A DNA stretch of 64,000 bases from Apteryx mantelli (lineage: Eukaryota > Chordata > Aves > Apterygiformes > Apterygidae), in NCBI RefSeq assembly GCF_036417845.1, contig NC_090001.1, positions 8,787,501 to 8,851,500 of the forward strand. Reading direction: 5' to 3'. Shown here one piece after another: positions 11,369 through 21,811 of the stretch. The position numbers and the translations under genes are program-made. The notes beneath the pieces were generated by a model that was not told the origin of the DNA, did not search any database, and worked only from the letters and a program-made list of their open reading frames with translations. Positions within the stretch are counted from its first letter, which is position 1; each line of letters opens with the position of its first letter.

Positions 11369-12602
11369 TCACGGAATCACAGAATCACAGAATCACGGAA
11401 TCACAGAATGGTTGAGGTTGGAAGGGACCTCTGGAGATCATCTAGTCCAACCCTCCTATTCAAGCAGGGTCACCTAGAGCACGTTGCACAGGATCACGTC
11501 CAGGCGGCTTTTGAATATCTCCAGAGAAGGAGACTCCACAACCTCTCTGGGCAACCTGTTCCAGTGCTCTGTCACCCTCACAGTGAAAAAGTTTTTCCTC
11601 ATGTTCAGATGGAAGTGTCTGTGTTTCAGTTTGTGCCCATTGCCTTACGTCCTGTCACTGGGCACCACTGAAAAGAGTCTGGTCCCATCCTCTCGACACC
11701 CTCCCTTCAGATATTTGCATACATTGATAAGATCCCCTCTCAGCCTTCTCCTCTGCAGGCTAAACAGGCCCAGCTCTCTCAGTCTTTCTTCATAGGAGAG
11801 ATGCTCCAGTCTCCTCATGATCTTTGTAGCCCTTCGCTGGACTTGCTCCAGTAGTGCCACATCCCTCTTGTACTGGGGAGCCCAGAACTGGATGCAATAC
11901 TGCAGATGTGGCCTCAGCAGGGCTGAGGAGAGGGGGAGGATCCCCTCCGTCGACCTGCTGGCAACACTCTTCCTAATGCACCCCAGGCCTTCTTGGCCAC
12001 AAGGGCACACTGCTGCCCCATGCTTAACTTGGTGTCCACCAGCCCTCCCAGGTCCTTCTCTGCAGAGCTGCTTTCCAGCAGGTCTACCCCCAACCTGTAC
12101 TGGGACATGGGGTTATTCCTCCCTAGGTGCTGGACCCTGCACTTGCCTTTGTTGAACTTCAGGAGGTTCCTCTCCGCCCACCTCTCCAGCCTGTCCAGCT
12201 TTCTCTGAATGGCAGCACAGCCCTCTGGGGTATCGGCCACTCCTCCCAGTTTTGTATCATCGGCAAACTTGCTGAGGGTGCACTCTGTCCCTTCATCCAG
12301 GTCACTGATGAAGAAGTTGAACAAGACTGGACCCAGTCCTGACCCCTGGGGGACACCACTAGCTACAGGCCTCCAACTAGACTCTGTGCTGCTGATCACA
12401 ACCCTCGGAGCTCTGCCATTCAACCAGTTCTCAATCCACCTCACTGTCCACTCATCTAACCCACACTTCCTGAGCTTCCCTATGAGGATGTTATGGGAGA
12501 CAGTGTCAAAAGCCTTGCTGAAGTCAAGGTAGACAACATCCACTGCTCTCCCCTCATCTACCCAGCCAGTCATTCCATCAGAGAAGGCTATCAGATTGCT
12601 TA
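11369..12602 (-). mobile_element. CR1 LINE, 5'-truncated, inserted in the minisatellite (copy A)
   Basis: The 3' end on the minus strand is five 8-bp repeats (TCACAGAA or TCACGGAA on plus) at 11369-11408, the CR1 hallmark, followed by the conserved CR1 3' region. Inward, on minus, lies the C-terminal half of the reverse transcriptase: [14 protein letters not shown] near 12535, [14 protein letters not shown], and the FADDTK catalytic box near 12260. The frame (to 11914) is followed by a second frame (12010-11645) with the CR1 C-terminal sequence, so there is a frameshift. The 5' end is truncated before the RT start. Minisatellite units flank both sides. Confidence 0.95.
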
Positions 12603-13240
12603 AGCATGAGGCACATGGCTCAGCTGTTGATGATGAGGTCACTTCTGCCTGAGTACCTGATAGTGCAGGTGGAGGAAGAAGGCTTGACTGTTGCTTGTGA
12701 GGTCCCTTCTGACTGCTGACCTGATTGGATAGCAGGAGCCATGTGGCTGGAGAGGTGATTGTGAGGTCATTTCTACCTGAGTGGTTGATAGGGCAGCAGC
12801 AGGTCCACGGCTGGGATCTGTGCTTTTGAGATCATTTCTGCCTGCGCAGCTGATAAGCCAGGATTTGTCTCATGGTTGGGGAACTTGTAGTGAGGTAATT
12901 TCTGTCTTAGAGGCTTCTAGGCCAGTGACAGGGCCATGGCTGTGAAGGTGACTGTGAGGTCATGTCTTTCTGAGTGCCTGCTAGGCCAGCAGCAGGCAGT
13001 TAGGCATGGGCGTTGATTGTGAGGTCACTTTTGTCAGAGTACCTGATAGGCCAGCAGTAGTTCATGGCTGGGGAAGTTATCTGGAGGGAACTTGTGTCTC
13101 TGAAGCCTGTAGGCCAACAGCAGGCCTGTGGTGGGGGTATGTACCTGTGAGGTCACCTCTATCTGAGCAACTGATAGGTCAGGAGAAGACACATGGCTTG
13201 GATGTTGATGGTGAGGTCACTTCTGGGTTTGTCGCGTGTG
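12603..13240 (+). repeat. About 65-bp minisatellite, second part (copy A)
   Basis: About ten degenerate units with recurring TGAGGTCA and TGATAGGCCAG blocks, in the same orientation as 10830-11368. Together the two parts give about 18 units, the number in the uninterrupted right-arm array at 38552-39830. Confidence 0.8.
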
Positions 13241-14924
13241 CTCAGAGGAGGGATTGACCCCTGCAGAGCTCTACAGCAGTACAGAAATGCAACTCATTAA
13301 TCAGGCAGAATTAGATGTTCCACATCATCTGGCACAAATTTTATTCCACTCCATCATCATGAGTTAGTACTGCTACATTTCAAATGTGGATGATGTTCTC
13401 TGGTGAACATGGACATGGAGTTGGATTCTCCACTTCTTGCTAAGCAGAAGCTTGTAGCCTCCTGCCGGTCAGCTAGGGAGTCCAAGTAGACTTTTGAGGC
13501 TGCTAAATTAATCTAGGGCTGGTGTGAGCAGTGGTGTTAGTAATCTCTTATTGCCAGGGTGTGTGTGCTTTAGAAATTGCCCCTGTCAAAAGATCAGGGA
13601 GCTTGTGAGATTTTCCTGCAAGGTCTGAATGCTGTGTCTGTCTTTGAGGTGTCCACCTGCTTTTATGACACATTTGGAACTGTAACACGTTAGAAGTCTC
13701 TGGTTTTCTGTCCACGTATGCAGTCACTGGAGAATGGGTGCAAAGGTTGTTGGAGGAGACAGTAGGAATGTCACCCCCCAAAAAGGTGTGGGCCACATTT
13801 TCCAAGAGATTTCTTTTTCAGGGAAGTTGAGGCACAAAAGAGAGGGAAGAGCTGGCCTGATCAGCCCCTGTGAGAGCACTTACTCTCTGCTTCCTGGAGG
13901 TGGGAAGTGAGCAGGCCCCAGGCTGTGAGTGGATGTTCAGAGGAAGTGCGTGTTGCAAGGCCTTGGAGGCCTAGAAGGGAATGTAAGGGCTGGAGAGTTG
14001 GGCTTTCTGTGTGTTGGGGCGCTTGGAGGTGCCCTGTCTGCTGCCATGTGTGGTGCTGTGCCCTGTGTGTCGCTGATGCAGAGGCGCATGTAGGCTGTCA
14101 ACACTCTGTGAGGTGAGGGGGTAGCGGTGTGTTCCAGTGCAAGATGCCCTGTGGTGGAGCCGGGTGGTGGCCCCAGTGTTTTGCTTCTCAGCATGGGAGG
14201 AGGTGTCTGGAGAGAGCAGTGCTCTGCTCCCAGAGCCCAGCCTGCCATCACAGTGTCCTTCAGGGAGACCTGGGTGAGGACTGTTGGTGACCATGTTCCC
14301 TCCTTGGAGCATCGTGGTGCGAGGCAGGGCTGCTCACAGTTTGGTGGTTTCTGTCAGCTGAGGTCCAGACTTCCAGTTTCTGAAGGCCTTGATGCTTCCC
14401 TGAGTCTTTGGGATTTTCCTGACTCCCCTGGAGAAAGTTATCTTCTCCCTCCTTAAAAGCTTTCTGTGGAAGCTGGACCCTCATTGCATCTTCCCATCTC
14501 AGACCTTAATCCATTGTGATCCATCAGAGAGATGGGTAGTTAATGAAAGCAGTCAGAGCCATTTCTTCACTTTGATCCTACGCAGAGCCTTGCTGACAGG
14601 GGAGATACCACCTCACAGGAAGTCAGGCCTCTGATGGCGATGGGTGGCTCTTAGACACCTGTCCTTGGTCAGCAGTGGAGGCGACATCTCCAAAGCTGCT
14701 GGTGCCTTTGGCAAGAGTCTCAGAATAGCAGATTCCTTGAGGTTGCAATGGGGGAGACGTCTGGAGGTAGGAATCCAACACCCTGCTCAAGGCAGGTCCC
14801 AGGAGATCATTTATTTTGGGGCCTTTTCCAGTGAAGGTTTGATTATCTCCAAGGATGGAGATCTGAGGACCTCTCTGGATCCCTGGGCCACAGTCCAGCC
14901 ACCTTCACAGACAAAAAGGTTTGC
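13241..14924. other. Unassigned DNA between minisatellite and old CR1 (copy A)
   Basis: No coding region, RNA gene or transposon is recognised. The stretch is present only in the two tandem copies (again at 27933-29616), not in the right arm or third cassette, so it entered the left arm before the tandem duplication but is not part of the OR cassette proper. Confidence 0.45.
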
Positions 14925-15325
14925 TCTTAACATCTAAGAAGAATTTCCCATTATACAATTTGTCCCTGTTGCCTCTCATGCTATTAGTGTGCACCTCCAA
15001 GAAAATCTGGCTCCGTCTTCTCTGTGCCCTCCATAAGGGAGCTGTGCACAGCAGGAAGATCCCCCTTGGCCTTCTCTTGTCTAGGCTGAACCAACTGAGC
15101 TCTCCCAGCTTATCTTTCTGTGCCCCATGCTCCAGCCCCTGACCATCTTGGTGTCCCTGTCCTGGACTCCCTCCTGTGTATTAGTGCCTTTGCAGAACCG
15201 GAGAGGCCAAAAGGGACCTGTTGTACAGACATGGTCTCACCTGTGCCAAAAAGAGGGGTGGAACATCTTGGTGGCCCTGCTGGCTGTGCTGTCACTAATA
15301 CAGCTCAGCAGAGAGGGGAGACATT
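14925..15325 (-). mobile_element. Old CR1 LINE fragment (copy A)
   Basis: On the plus strand the sequence reads like the reverse complement of a CR1 C-terminal/3' region: a TTGCCTCTCATGCTATTAG block, then AACCAACTGAGCTCTCCCAG and a CAGCCCCTGACCATCTTGGT block. It is more diverged than the CR1 at 11369-12602 and has no 8-bp tail left. Frames are broken. Confidence 0.7.
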
Positions 15326-15483
15326 TGCCCCTGCCTGTTGCGACTCTGTAAGGCCAGCAGAACTGAGAATAACACTCCGATTCTTTCTTTCTTTCTAGCT
15401 TGCTGCACTCATGGAGGTTCCCAGTGCAGTCCTAGAGCCCCTGAGGATGGAGGCAGGGTCCCAGGGTTTCTCCCTGCAGCTTT

Positions 15484-16844
15484 CAAGATCTTTGCCAGCA
15501 TCGTGAGCCATCTGTGAAAGCAGCTACAAGTGCATGAGATGAGGCTACGTACGGATGCAAAGGCTTCCATAAATGCGCCTGGCTTCCCTGGGTGACATGG
15601 GGTGTGGGTTCACCTCCTGGTGCCTCTGCTGTGCTGCAAATTCCTCCTCCCACAACTGCTGTTACTGCCAGCACACTCAGCAAATGCTATTGTACCCCCT
15701 CCTTTTCCTAGAAGGTTGGGGTGCCATATAGGATGAGTGCAAGACCCTTACAATAAATTCCAGCATCTCTTGGGTGCCTTTGTGTGAGTGCCCCAAAGCG
15801 TCCGTAGCTTGACCTGAGGAAGTCTCAGAGCTCTTGGGCTGCTGGCTCTGTGAGGGGTGAAGATGTGCCCAGGGCCAGGTTGCCTGTGGCACCCAGCCCT
15901 CAGTGCTCTGTGGACCCAGCTGTGGAGCCTGGACTGCTGCTGCAGAGCCTGCACAGCCAGGAGAGCTGGCATTTGAGCAGGCCTCCAGGCTGGGGCTGTC
16001 TCATTGCTTGGGCCTCATTCCAAAGCCTCTGCACCCTTTGTCCTTTCAGAGGGGCTCCTTGTGCAAGTAACTAAAGGGAAGGAACGAGATTACTTTGGGC
16101 TCAGGAGGCCTTCAGGACTCTCAACTGTTTCTCCATTGTATCTGTAAATTTTGTATTACTAAACAAAAACCCCATCCCCCCCATGCCTAGCTGGAGGTTT
16201 GTGAGGGGATGGGGGTGGAAAGCAGCAGCCTGCTGTGCCCAAAGAAAGCAGCATCCTTCCCCCTGAAAACAGCAGCATCGCCCAAGGAGCCAGCTCTGTG
16301 CCTGCCTGATCTTGTGCTGCTCATTTGCACAGGCCTTGTGAGCCCAGAGTGCCTTGGCCACCTTCTGGTGTTACCACAAGAGCTTCGCTGTGTGTCTGGG
16401 TTGAGGAGCCAAGGGAAGGCAGTGAGCAGTGCAGTGGCTGGGGAGTGTGCAAGTGGCGAGTGTCCTGCATGCATCTCTTCTTGCTGGCACCTGGTTATAT
16501 GGAGCATACCAGCCAGCTCTGAGGGGCAGAGACAGTGTGTTTGTAGACTAGGTGGCAGAGCAGAGGTCTCGTGTCAGGTTGATGCCTGGTGCAGTGCTGA
16601 GTTGATCTGACAGTGTCAGAAATGCTTTCCAGTGCAGCTGCTCCCTCAGCTGATCTCTGTACCTCGGCACTAGGAGTGGAAGTGGCATCCTGCTGTCATT
16701 GTGTAGGTGCTGCAGTGCAAAGGCTCCCAGCTGGGACTTGATGGTACTAAAGGAAAAGCAAGACCAATTGCTCCCTTTTGTGATTTGTGCCCAGGGTGAC
16801 AGAGTGGAGCTGTCGCATGACCTGGAGAGAGTCTTGCCAGGAGA
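15484..16844 (+). repeat. Second copy of the 9380-10829 block (copy A)
   Basis: Similarity starts sharply at about 15484 and runs in the same orientation as 9380-10829, at roughly 90-95 % identity by eye. It carries the array and ERV on its right side. Confidence 0.8.
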
Positions 16845-17459
16845 TGTCACTTTTCAGGTCACTTGTGACTCGGTACCAGGTAGGGCAGCAGCAGGCACGT
16901 CGATGCCATTTGTGCTTGTGAGGTCAGTTGTGTGTCTGAAGCTGGTAGGCCAACAGCATGCCCATAGCTTTGGTGATGATGGTGAGGTGCCTTGTGTCTC
17001 AATGCCTCAGAAACGGGGAGCAGGCCCATTGCTGCTGTTTGTGCTTGTTTAGGTCAATTGTGCCTCAGTCGCTAACAGGCCAGGAGCAGATATACGGCTT
17101 CATGGCGGCCTGTGAGGTCACTTCAGCCTCAGCACCTGGCAGTCCAGCTCAATGCAGATTGCTCCTGTTTGTGTTTGTGGAGTCCTTTGGCCTCAGGATC
17201 TGCACGTCCACTAGCAGCCCCATTGCTCCTTTTTGTACTTGTGAGGTGACTTTTGCTTCAGTACCTGCTTAGACAGCATCCAGCATATTGGTGCTTTGGG
17301 GCTTGTGAGGTCACTTGTGCCTCAGTGCCTGATAGCCCAGTGCTGGTCCTGTGGGTGCTCTTTGTGGCCTGTGTGGCTGCTCTGAGGCCCTAATAGGGCA
17401 GGGCTAGGCCTCTGGCTGCACTTTTTGCTTGTGAGGTCACTTGTGCCTCAGGGCCTGAT
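16845..17459 (+). repeat. About 65-bp minisatellite next to the ERV 5' LTR (copy A)
   Basis: About nine units, for example TGAGGTCACTTGTGCCTCAG near 17310 and 17435. The array stops at 17459 where the LTR begins (TGTTGCATATAAC). Confidence 0.85.
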
Positions 17460-17904
17460 TGTTGCATATAACAGCATTTGCACTTGGAGCTAAATCTACT
17501 GAAGCCTAAGGACGCACATTGCTGAACTTTTCCCTAAATTGTTTGAGCCAGTTGACACAAGGAGGGAACAAGGAGATAAGTAACAAAACACCTTCAGCAA
17601 TGCTTGGTGAGCACCATGACTCTGCCTGGAGACAACGGGGAAACCAACCAGGAGTGAAGGAGCTACTACTTGTTGAGCAATCAATCATTGGTGCAAGAAA
17701 TCGGAGAATGCACAAAGAACTTAAGCCGTAGGGGTATAAATACCCAGGGAATTTTCCCTTCGGGGTCCCTCGGAGGAGGCACCCAACTCGAGCTGTAATA
17801 CTAAGAAAATCATCTTGTAAAGAATTATTTTGTATCTTTTGGATAAAGTGGAAACCTAGAGTCCAACCCTGTTAGGGACACTGGATTGAACAATTTCCCT
17901 AACA
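17460..17904 (+). repeat. ERV 5' LTR (copy A)
   Basis: 445 bp with TG at the start (TGTTGCATATAAC) and CA at the end (TTTCCCTAACA). A TATAAA lies at 17735-17740, and a GATAAA-type polyadenylation signal at about 17842. It differs from the 3' LTR at 38098-38551 at roughly a tenth of positions by eye. Confidence 0.92.
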
Positions 17905-17907
17905 GTC

Positions 17908-17925
17908 TGGCACCCAGATGGGACT
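17908..17925 (+). promoter_or_regulatory. ERV primer-binding site (tRNA not assigned)
   Basis: The 18 bases beginning TGGCACCCAG lie three bases after the LTR. TGG is the expected complement of tRNA 3' CCA. It resembles but does not match the lysine-type site as I know it, so the primer tRNA is left open. Confidence 0.6.
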
Positions 17926-17978
17926 CTAGGCAACCACCATCCGATCCTCTTATCTCCAAACTTCCAATGGCCGGCATC

Positions 17979-17986
17979 AGGTGAGT
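17979..17986 (+). promoter_or_regulatory. ERV leader splice donor
   Basis: AG followed by GTGAGT, the exon end at 17980 and the intron start at 17981. The position between primer-binding site and gag fits the donor used for env mRNA in gammaretroviruses. Copy B has the same site at 32673. Confidence 0.55.
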
Positions 17987-18059
17987 TCACCTAGGAGCTT
18001 TGGTGACGGGAGGTACTGACTGGTGTGTTTTCAAATTCCGCATCTAAATTTTGGGGAGA

Positions 18060-18109
18060 GTGGGTTCGAGTCCCACCTCCGGGATTTGAGAGGGTTCAAG
18101 TCCCATCTC
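18060..18109 (+). other. Two tandem tRNA T-arm-like hairpins in the ERV leader
   Basis: 18060-18076 forms a perfect 5-bp stem (GTGGG/CCCAC) around the loop TTCGAGT, the shape and consensus of a tRNA T arm. At 18088-18109 a second GGGTTCAAGTCCC core has GAGA/TCTC outer pairing with one bulged A. No D arm or anticodon arm is evident, so this is not a tRNA gene. Copy B has both at 32752-32801. Confidence 0.5.
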
Positions 18110-18175
18110 AATCCATCTGCAAGGGGGAATGCGCAGCCTGATCAGCAGAAGGCACACCACAAGACTCCGATACAC

Positions 18176-19502
18176 ATGGGAAACGTACCCGGCGTAGAGA
18201 AGGGGATGCCCTTAGCTGAGGTACTGGAAAACTGGAGAAAGATTGACAGTACCGTAGGGTTAGGAAGAAAGAAGCTAGTGACCTTGTGCCAGGAAGACTG
18301 GCCCCTCCTTCCCCAGGAGGGCAGCCCAGCTGAACAGTGGCCACTGCAGGGGACTTTGGACCAACAAGAACTGACCTTTTACAGCATCGCCTAGAAGACA
18401 GATTCCTGTGACTAATGCATTATTGGTAGGTATGGGATAACTGGGCATTTTCTAGAAAAAAGGAGATGTCTAAAAACGAGAGGAAAGTTTCTTCCCAGAA
18501 TACTGCAAGTAGTGCAGCTGCTAAAATGCTTGTGGAAACCGCTCCACCCTATGCGCTACCCTCCGCTTCAACTTCTCTATACTGCCCCTTGCCTTCCACC
18601 TCCACCTTTCAAGCCCCTTTGCAAGTCGTTCCTGTGCGAGGAGCGGCCCCGCCACATCAGGACAGGCTACCTCGAGTAGCTACAATGCGAGTTTACGAAC
18701 CCTGGGTGCTCCAAGATTTGGTTGCATGGAGTCCACAAACTCCCAGGCTTAGGGAGGATCTGGAAAAGGTTTTGCAAGAAGTAAGGGAAATATTTCACAC
18801 ATATGACCCCACTTGGGGGGATGTGCAGATGCTTCTTGAAGCCCTGTTCACTCCCGACAAGAATCACGCGATTCTAGAAGCAAATCGTTGTTGGGCTGAA
18901 CAGGGAGGAGTGGTGGCCACTCAAACAGCGTGGCCAGCTGCGGATCCCAGACAGGATCATAACACAGAAGCAGATTATCGGCAGTTACAATTAGCTAAAC
19001 AGGGTATAGAGGAAGCCATACGTTTGGCCAGACAGAGAACTGCAAATTGGTCTAAGATCCGGGAGTGTCAACAGCAAACTGACGAACACCCCTCGGCATT
19101 TCCGTCCAGATTGTTTAAGCAAATCAGAATGTTCTGGGGAGGGATGGACCCAGAGGCAGAGGCTAACAGACTCCTAGTGGTTTCTACTTACGTAGATGAA
19201 ACATCTCCACATATAAAAAATATTTCTCTTTGCATGTTCCTGATTGGCCAGGAAAATCCAGGGATGAAATAGTGTGCTTGGCTACCTTTGCATATAATGG
19301 AAGGGAGGAGAAAAAAGCTAAGGAGAAGCAGCGACAGAGAAAAGGGGAAGTCAGTATGCTGGCAGCAGTCCTGAGAGATGGAATTCCAGGGAACTGGGGT
19401 AGAGGCCGAGGAAGACTTGGGGGAGAAAGGTGGAGTCAGAATGTACGAGACAGGCAACCAGGATTGAGAGGACTCTGCCATTATTGTGGGGAGCAAGGTT
19501 AG
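18176..19502 (+). pseudogene. gag: ERV gag remnant (copy A)
   Basis: The first ATG (18176) gives Met-Gly-Asn, the usual N-myristoylation start of matrix; this frame stops at 18394. A second frame (18466-19272) carries a proline-rich segment and the capsid (VAWSPQTPRLREDLEKV near residue 85; LLEALFTPDKN near residue 125), in another phase. A third frame (19230-19502) has the basic nucleocapsid and the first half of a zinc knuckle (CHYC then GEQG) and then a stop before its histidine is reached. At least two frame changes and a stop: non-functional. Frame order and phase are the same in copy B. Confidence 0.85.
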
Positions 19503-21811
19503 CATTAGGTTAGGTCCTGTTATTCCACAGGAGGCAGAAAGGAGTATCCCGAGACAGAGAGATTATTATCTAAAATCAGGCATTCTACGAACCTGTGAAT
19601 CTCCATATAATACCCCAATTTTAGCAGTTAAAAAGAATAGGTGAGATTCCGATGGTGACCCGGACTATTGATTTGTACAAGACTTGAGAGCTATTAATCA
19701 ATATGTAATTGCTCCTCACCCAGTGGTTCCTGACCCTTCGACTGTATTGTTGCAAATACCCCACTGGGCAGCGTGTTTCACTGTGACTGACCGAACGGCA
19801 GCCTTTTTCAGTATACCGATAGCTGAAGATAGTCCGGAACTCTTTGCCTTTACCTGGAAAGGACAGCAGTTAACTTGGACTCAATTGCCACAGGGATTTC
19901 CTGGGTCTCCAACTATATTTTTGTGAATACTTAAAAATGATTTGGAAGACATGGAGCTTCCAAAAGAATCAGTGCTAATACAATATGCAGATGATTTCTT
20001 GTTAGCCAGTAGAAATTATGAAACGTGTTTGAGGGCCACTGTTTCCTTATGTACTGCCTTAGCAGAAAAAGGGCACTGCGCATCCCTATCCAAGCTCCAG
20101 CTGTGTCAACAGGAAGTAAACTATTTAGGTTTTATTTTGAAAAAAGGACACAGACTAATTGATCCAGATCGAGTGACAGCAATTCTCGAGTTACCACGCC
20201 CAGAAACTAAGAGAGAGTTCAGGGGATTTTTAGGGGCTGTGGGATTCTGCAGACCATGGATTCCTGGACTAGGAGAAATTATTGACCCCCTAGTCCAGGC
20301 AAGAAAGAGAGAAGAGGTGGAACCACTGACCTGGAGTTCAGAACGAGAAAAAGCTTTTATGTCTGTGAAAAAGGCCTTGACTTTGGCTCCAGCATTAGGG
20401 TTATCAGATTATAGAAAAGACCTTCAACTGTTTGCCCATGAACAACCAGGAGTAGCAAGTGGAGTGCTCACTCAAAGATTTGACCCTCATCACAGACCAG
20501 TAGCCTGTTACTCAACCCAGTTAGATCCAGTAGCTAAAGGTACTCCGGGGTGTATTAGAGCAATAGCTGCAACTGCAGCCATTATCGAAAAGGTGCGGCC
20601 CGTAGTTTGGGGCCATCCGATGACTGTGTAGGTACCTCATGCAGTAGAGTTATTGCTAAAGCAATGTGCTACCCAGGCACTGTCACCACAGAGAGCCCAC
20701 CGATATGAACTTATGATTCTACCTGCAGATAATGTAACCCTAGAAAGGTGCAACGTTTTAAATCCAGCTACACTATTGCCTCTACCTGAAGACGGGGAAC
20801 GACACCACTCCTGTGAACAGGTGATTATCAGCTCCAATAAACCCCGAGAGGACCTTAAAGATGCACCCCTCAAAAATCCGGATCTAATTCTCTTCGCTGA
20901 TGGTTCATCTAACTGCATGAATGGAAAACAACGTTCAGGCTATGCTGTTACCAGCCTCTTTGAAATACTCGAAGGTGGCCCTTTGCCCCCATCCATTAGT
21001 GCTCAAGGGACAGAACTAATAGCTCTTCCATGAGCCATGAAGTTGGGAAAAAACCTGTGGATCAATGTGTATACTGACTCTAAATATGCTTTTGGGGTAT
21101 GTCATGCCAGAGGAATGCTGTGGAAGGAGAGAGGATTCTTTACATTGGCTGGGAAGATGATTGCTAATGGACAAGAAGTGCAAGGGCTGTTCAAGGCAAT
21201 TGAACTCCCTAAAAAAATTGCCGTTATATATTGCCTGGCCCATACAAGAGAAGTATCTGATGTGGCACAAGGGAATAATCTAGTGGAAAGAGCAGCTAAA
21301 GCAGCCACCCGACAACCCTTTTCTATATCTAACACAGAACTCACACAAGAATGGCCAAACATATTAAGTGCAGCAAAAATCTATGAAGACATACCAAAGG
21401 AGGAAAAAGAAGACTGGAGATAATGGGAAGCAATTCAAAGCGATCAAGGAATTTGGACCATAGGTAATAAACGCATCCTTCCAGCGAGGTATGTACTCCT
21501 CATAGCTAGGTGGTCCCATGATCGTGGACACGGAGGACCGTCAGGTATTGTCTGACAAATCTTACAAAACCGGGCAGCTCCAGGAGTTTATGCTGTTGCA
21601 AAATGCATAATCACCACCTGCTTGAGGTGCCAGAAGTGTAATGCTACTCAACCAAAAACTGAGCAAGGAAGTTGCCCGTGGGCATATTTCCCTTTCCAAA
21701 ACCTAGAAATCGATTCTGCTGATCTCTCACCTACTGAAGGCTACAAACACCTTCTCGTCATCGTTGACCAGCTAAGTGGTTGGGTAAAAGTCTTTCCTAC
21801 TCACAAGGCAG
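19503..21811 (+). pseudogene. pol: ERV pol remnant, protease absent, ends in integrase (copy A)
   Basis: Nucleocapsid passes almost directly into the N-terminal part of reverse transcriptase (a SPYNTPILAVKK block), so no protease domain is encoded. The RT continues with the LPQG block and YADD at 19984-19995. Breaks: stops near 19642 and 19924 and a stop near 20629. RNase H follows (first aspartate block LFADGSS near 20896; YTDSKYAF near 21070), with a stop near 21033 between the two. Another stop is near 21421. The integrase zinc region and the first catalytic aspartate are present; the element ends at the duplication join. Confidence 0.85.

Larger units (their letters stand above)
7120..21811 (+). 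repeat. 14.7-kb tandem duplication, copy A
   Basis: A unit of 14692 bp repeated directly at 21812-36502 with almost constant offset. The left edge is continuous with the OR flank, as in the other OR cassettes (43531 and about 57640), so it is the ancestral arrangement. The right edge is the novel join: integrase-coding ERV sequence ending CTCACAAGGCAG runs straight into ACCTTGGTTTTAG. At most one base of microhomology is visible. Confidence 0.95.
17460..21811 (+). mobile_element. Class I ERV (gammaretrovirus-like), 3'-truncated, copy A
   Basis: Order: 5' LTR, primer-binding site, leader with splice donor, gag, then pol without a protease domain, ending inside the integrase catalytic core at the tandem-duplication join. 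Class I assignment rests on an MLV-like gag start (Met-Gly-Asn), a YADD reverse transcriptase, and the gamma-type integrase C-terminus seen in copy B. There is no env and no 3' LTR. Defective. Confidence 0.93.

Noticed and set aside
11369..11408. Short direct repeats that could be taken for a CRISPR or microsatellite locus
   Set aside because: They are the 8-bp tail repeats of a CR1 element, followed by CR1 sequence; there are no spacers.
11817..12532. Plus-strand open frames inside the CR1
   Set aside because: They are opposite-strand shadows of the CR1 reverse-transcriptase frame, which carries the FADDTK box on minus.
18060..18109. tRNA genes
   Set aside because: Only T-arm-like hairpins are present; acceptor, D and anticodon arms cannot be folded around them, and no A box is seen.
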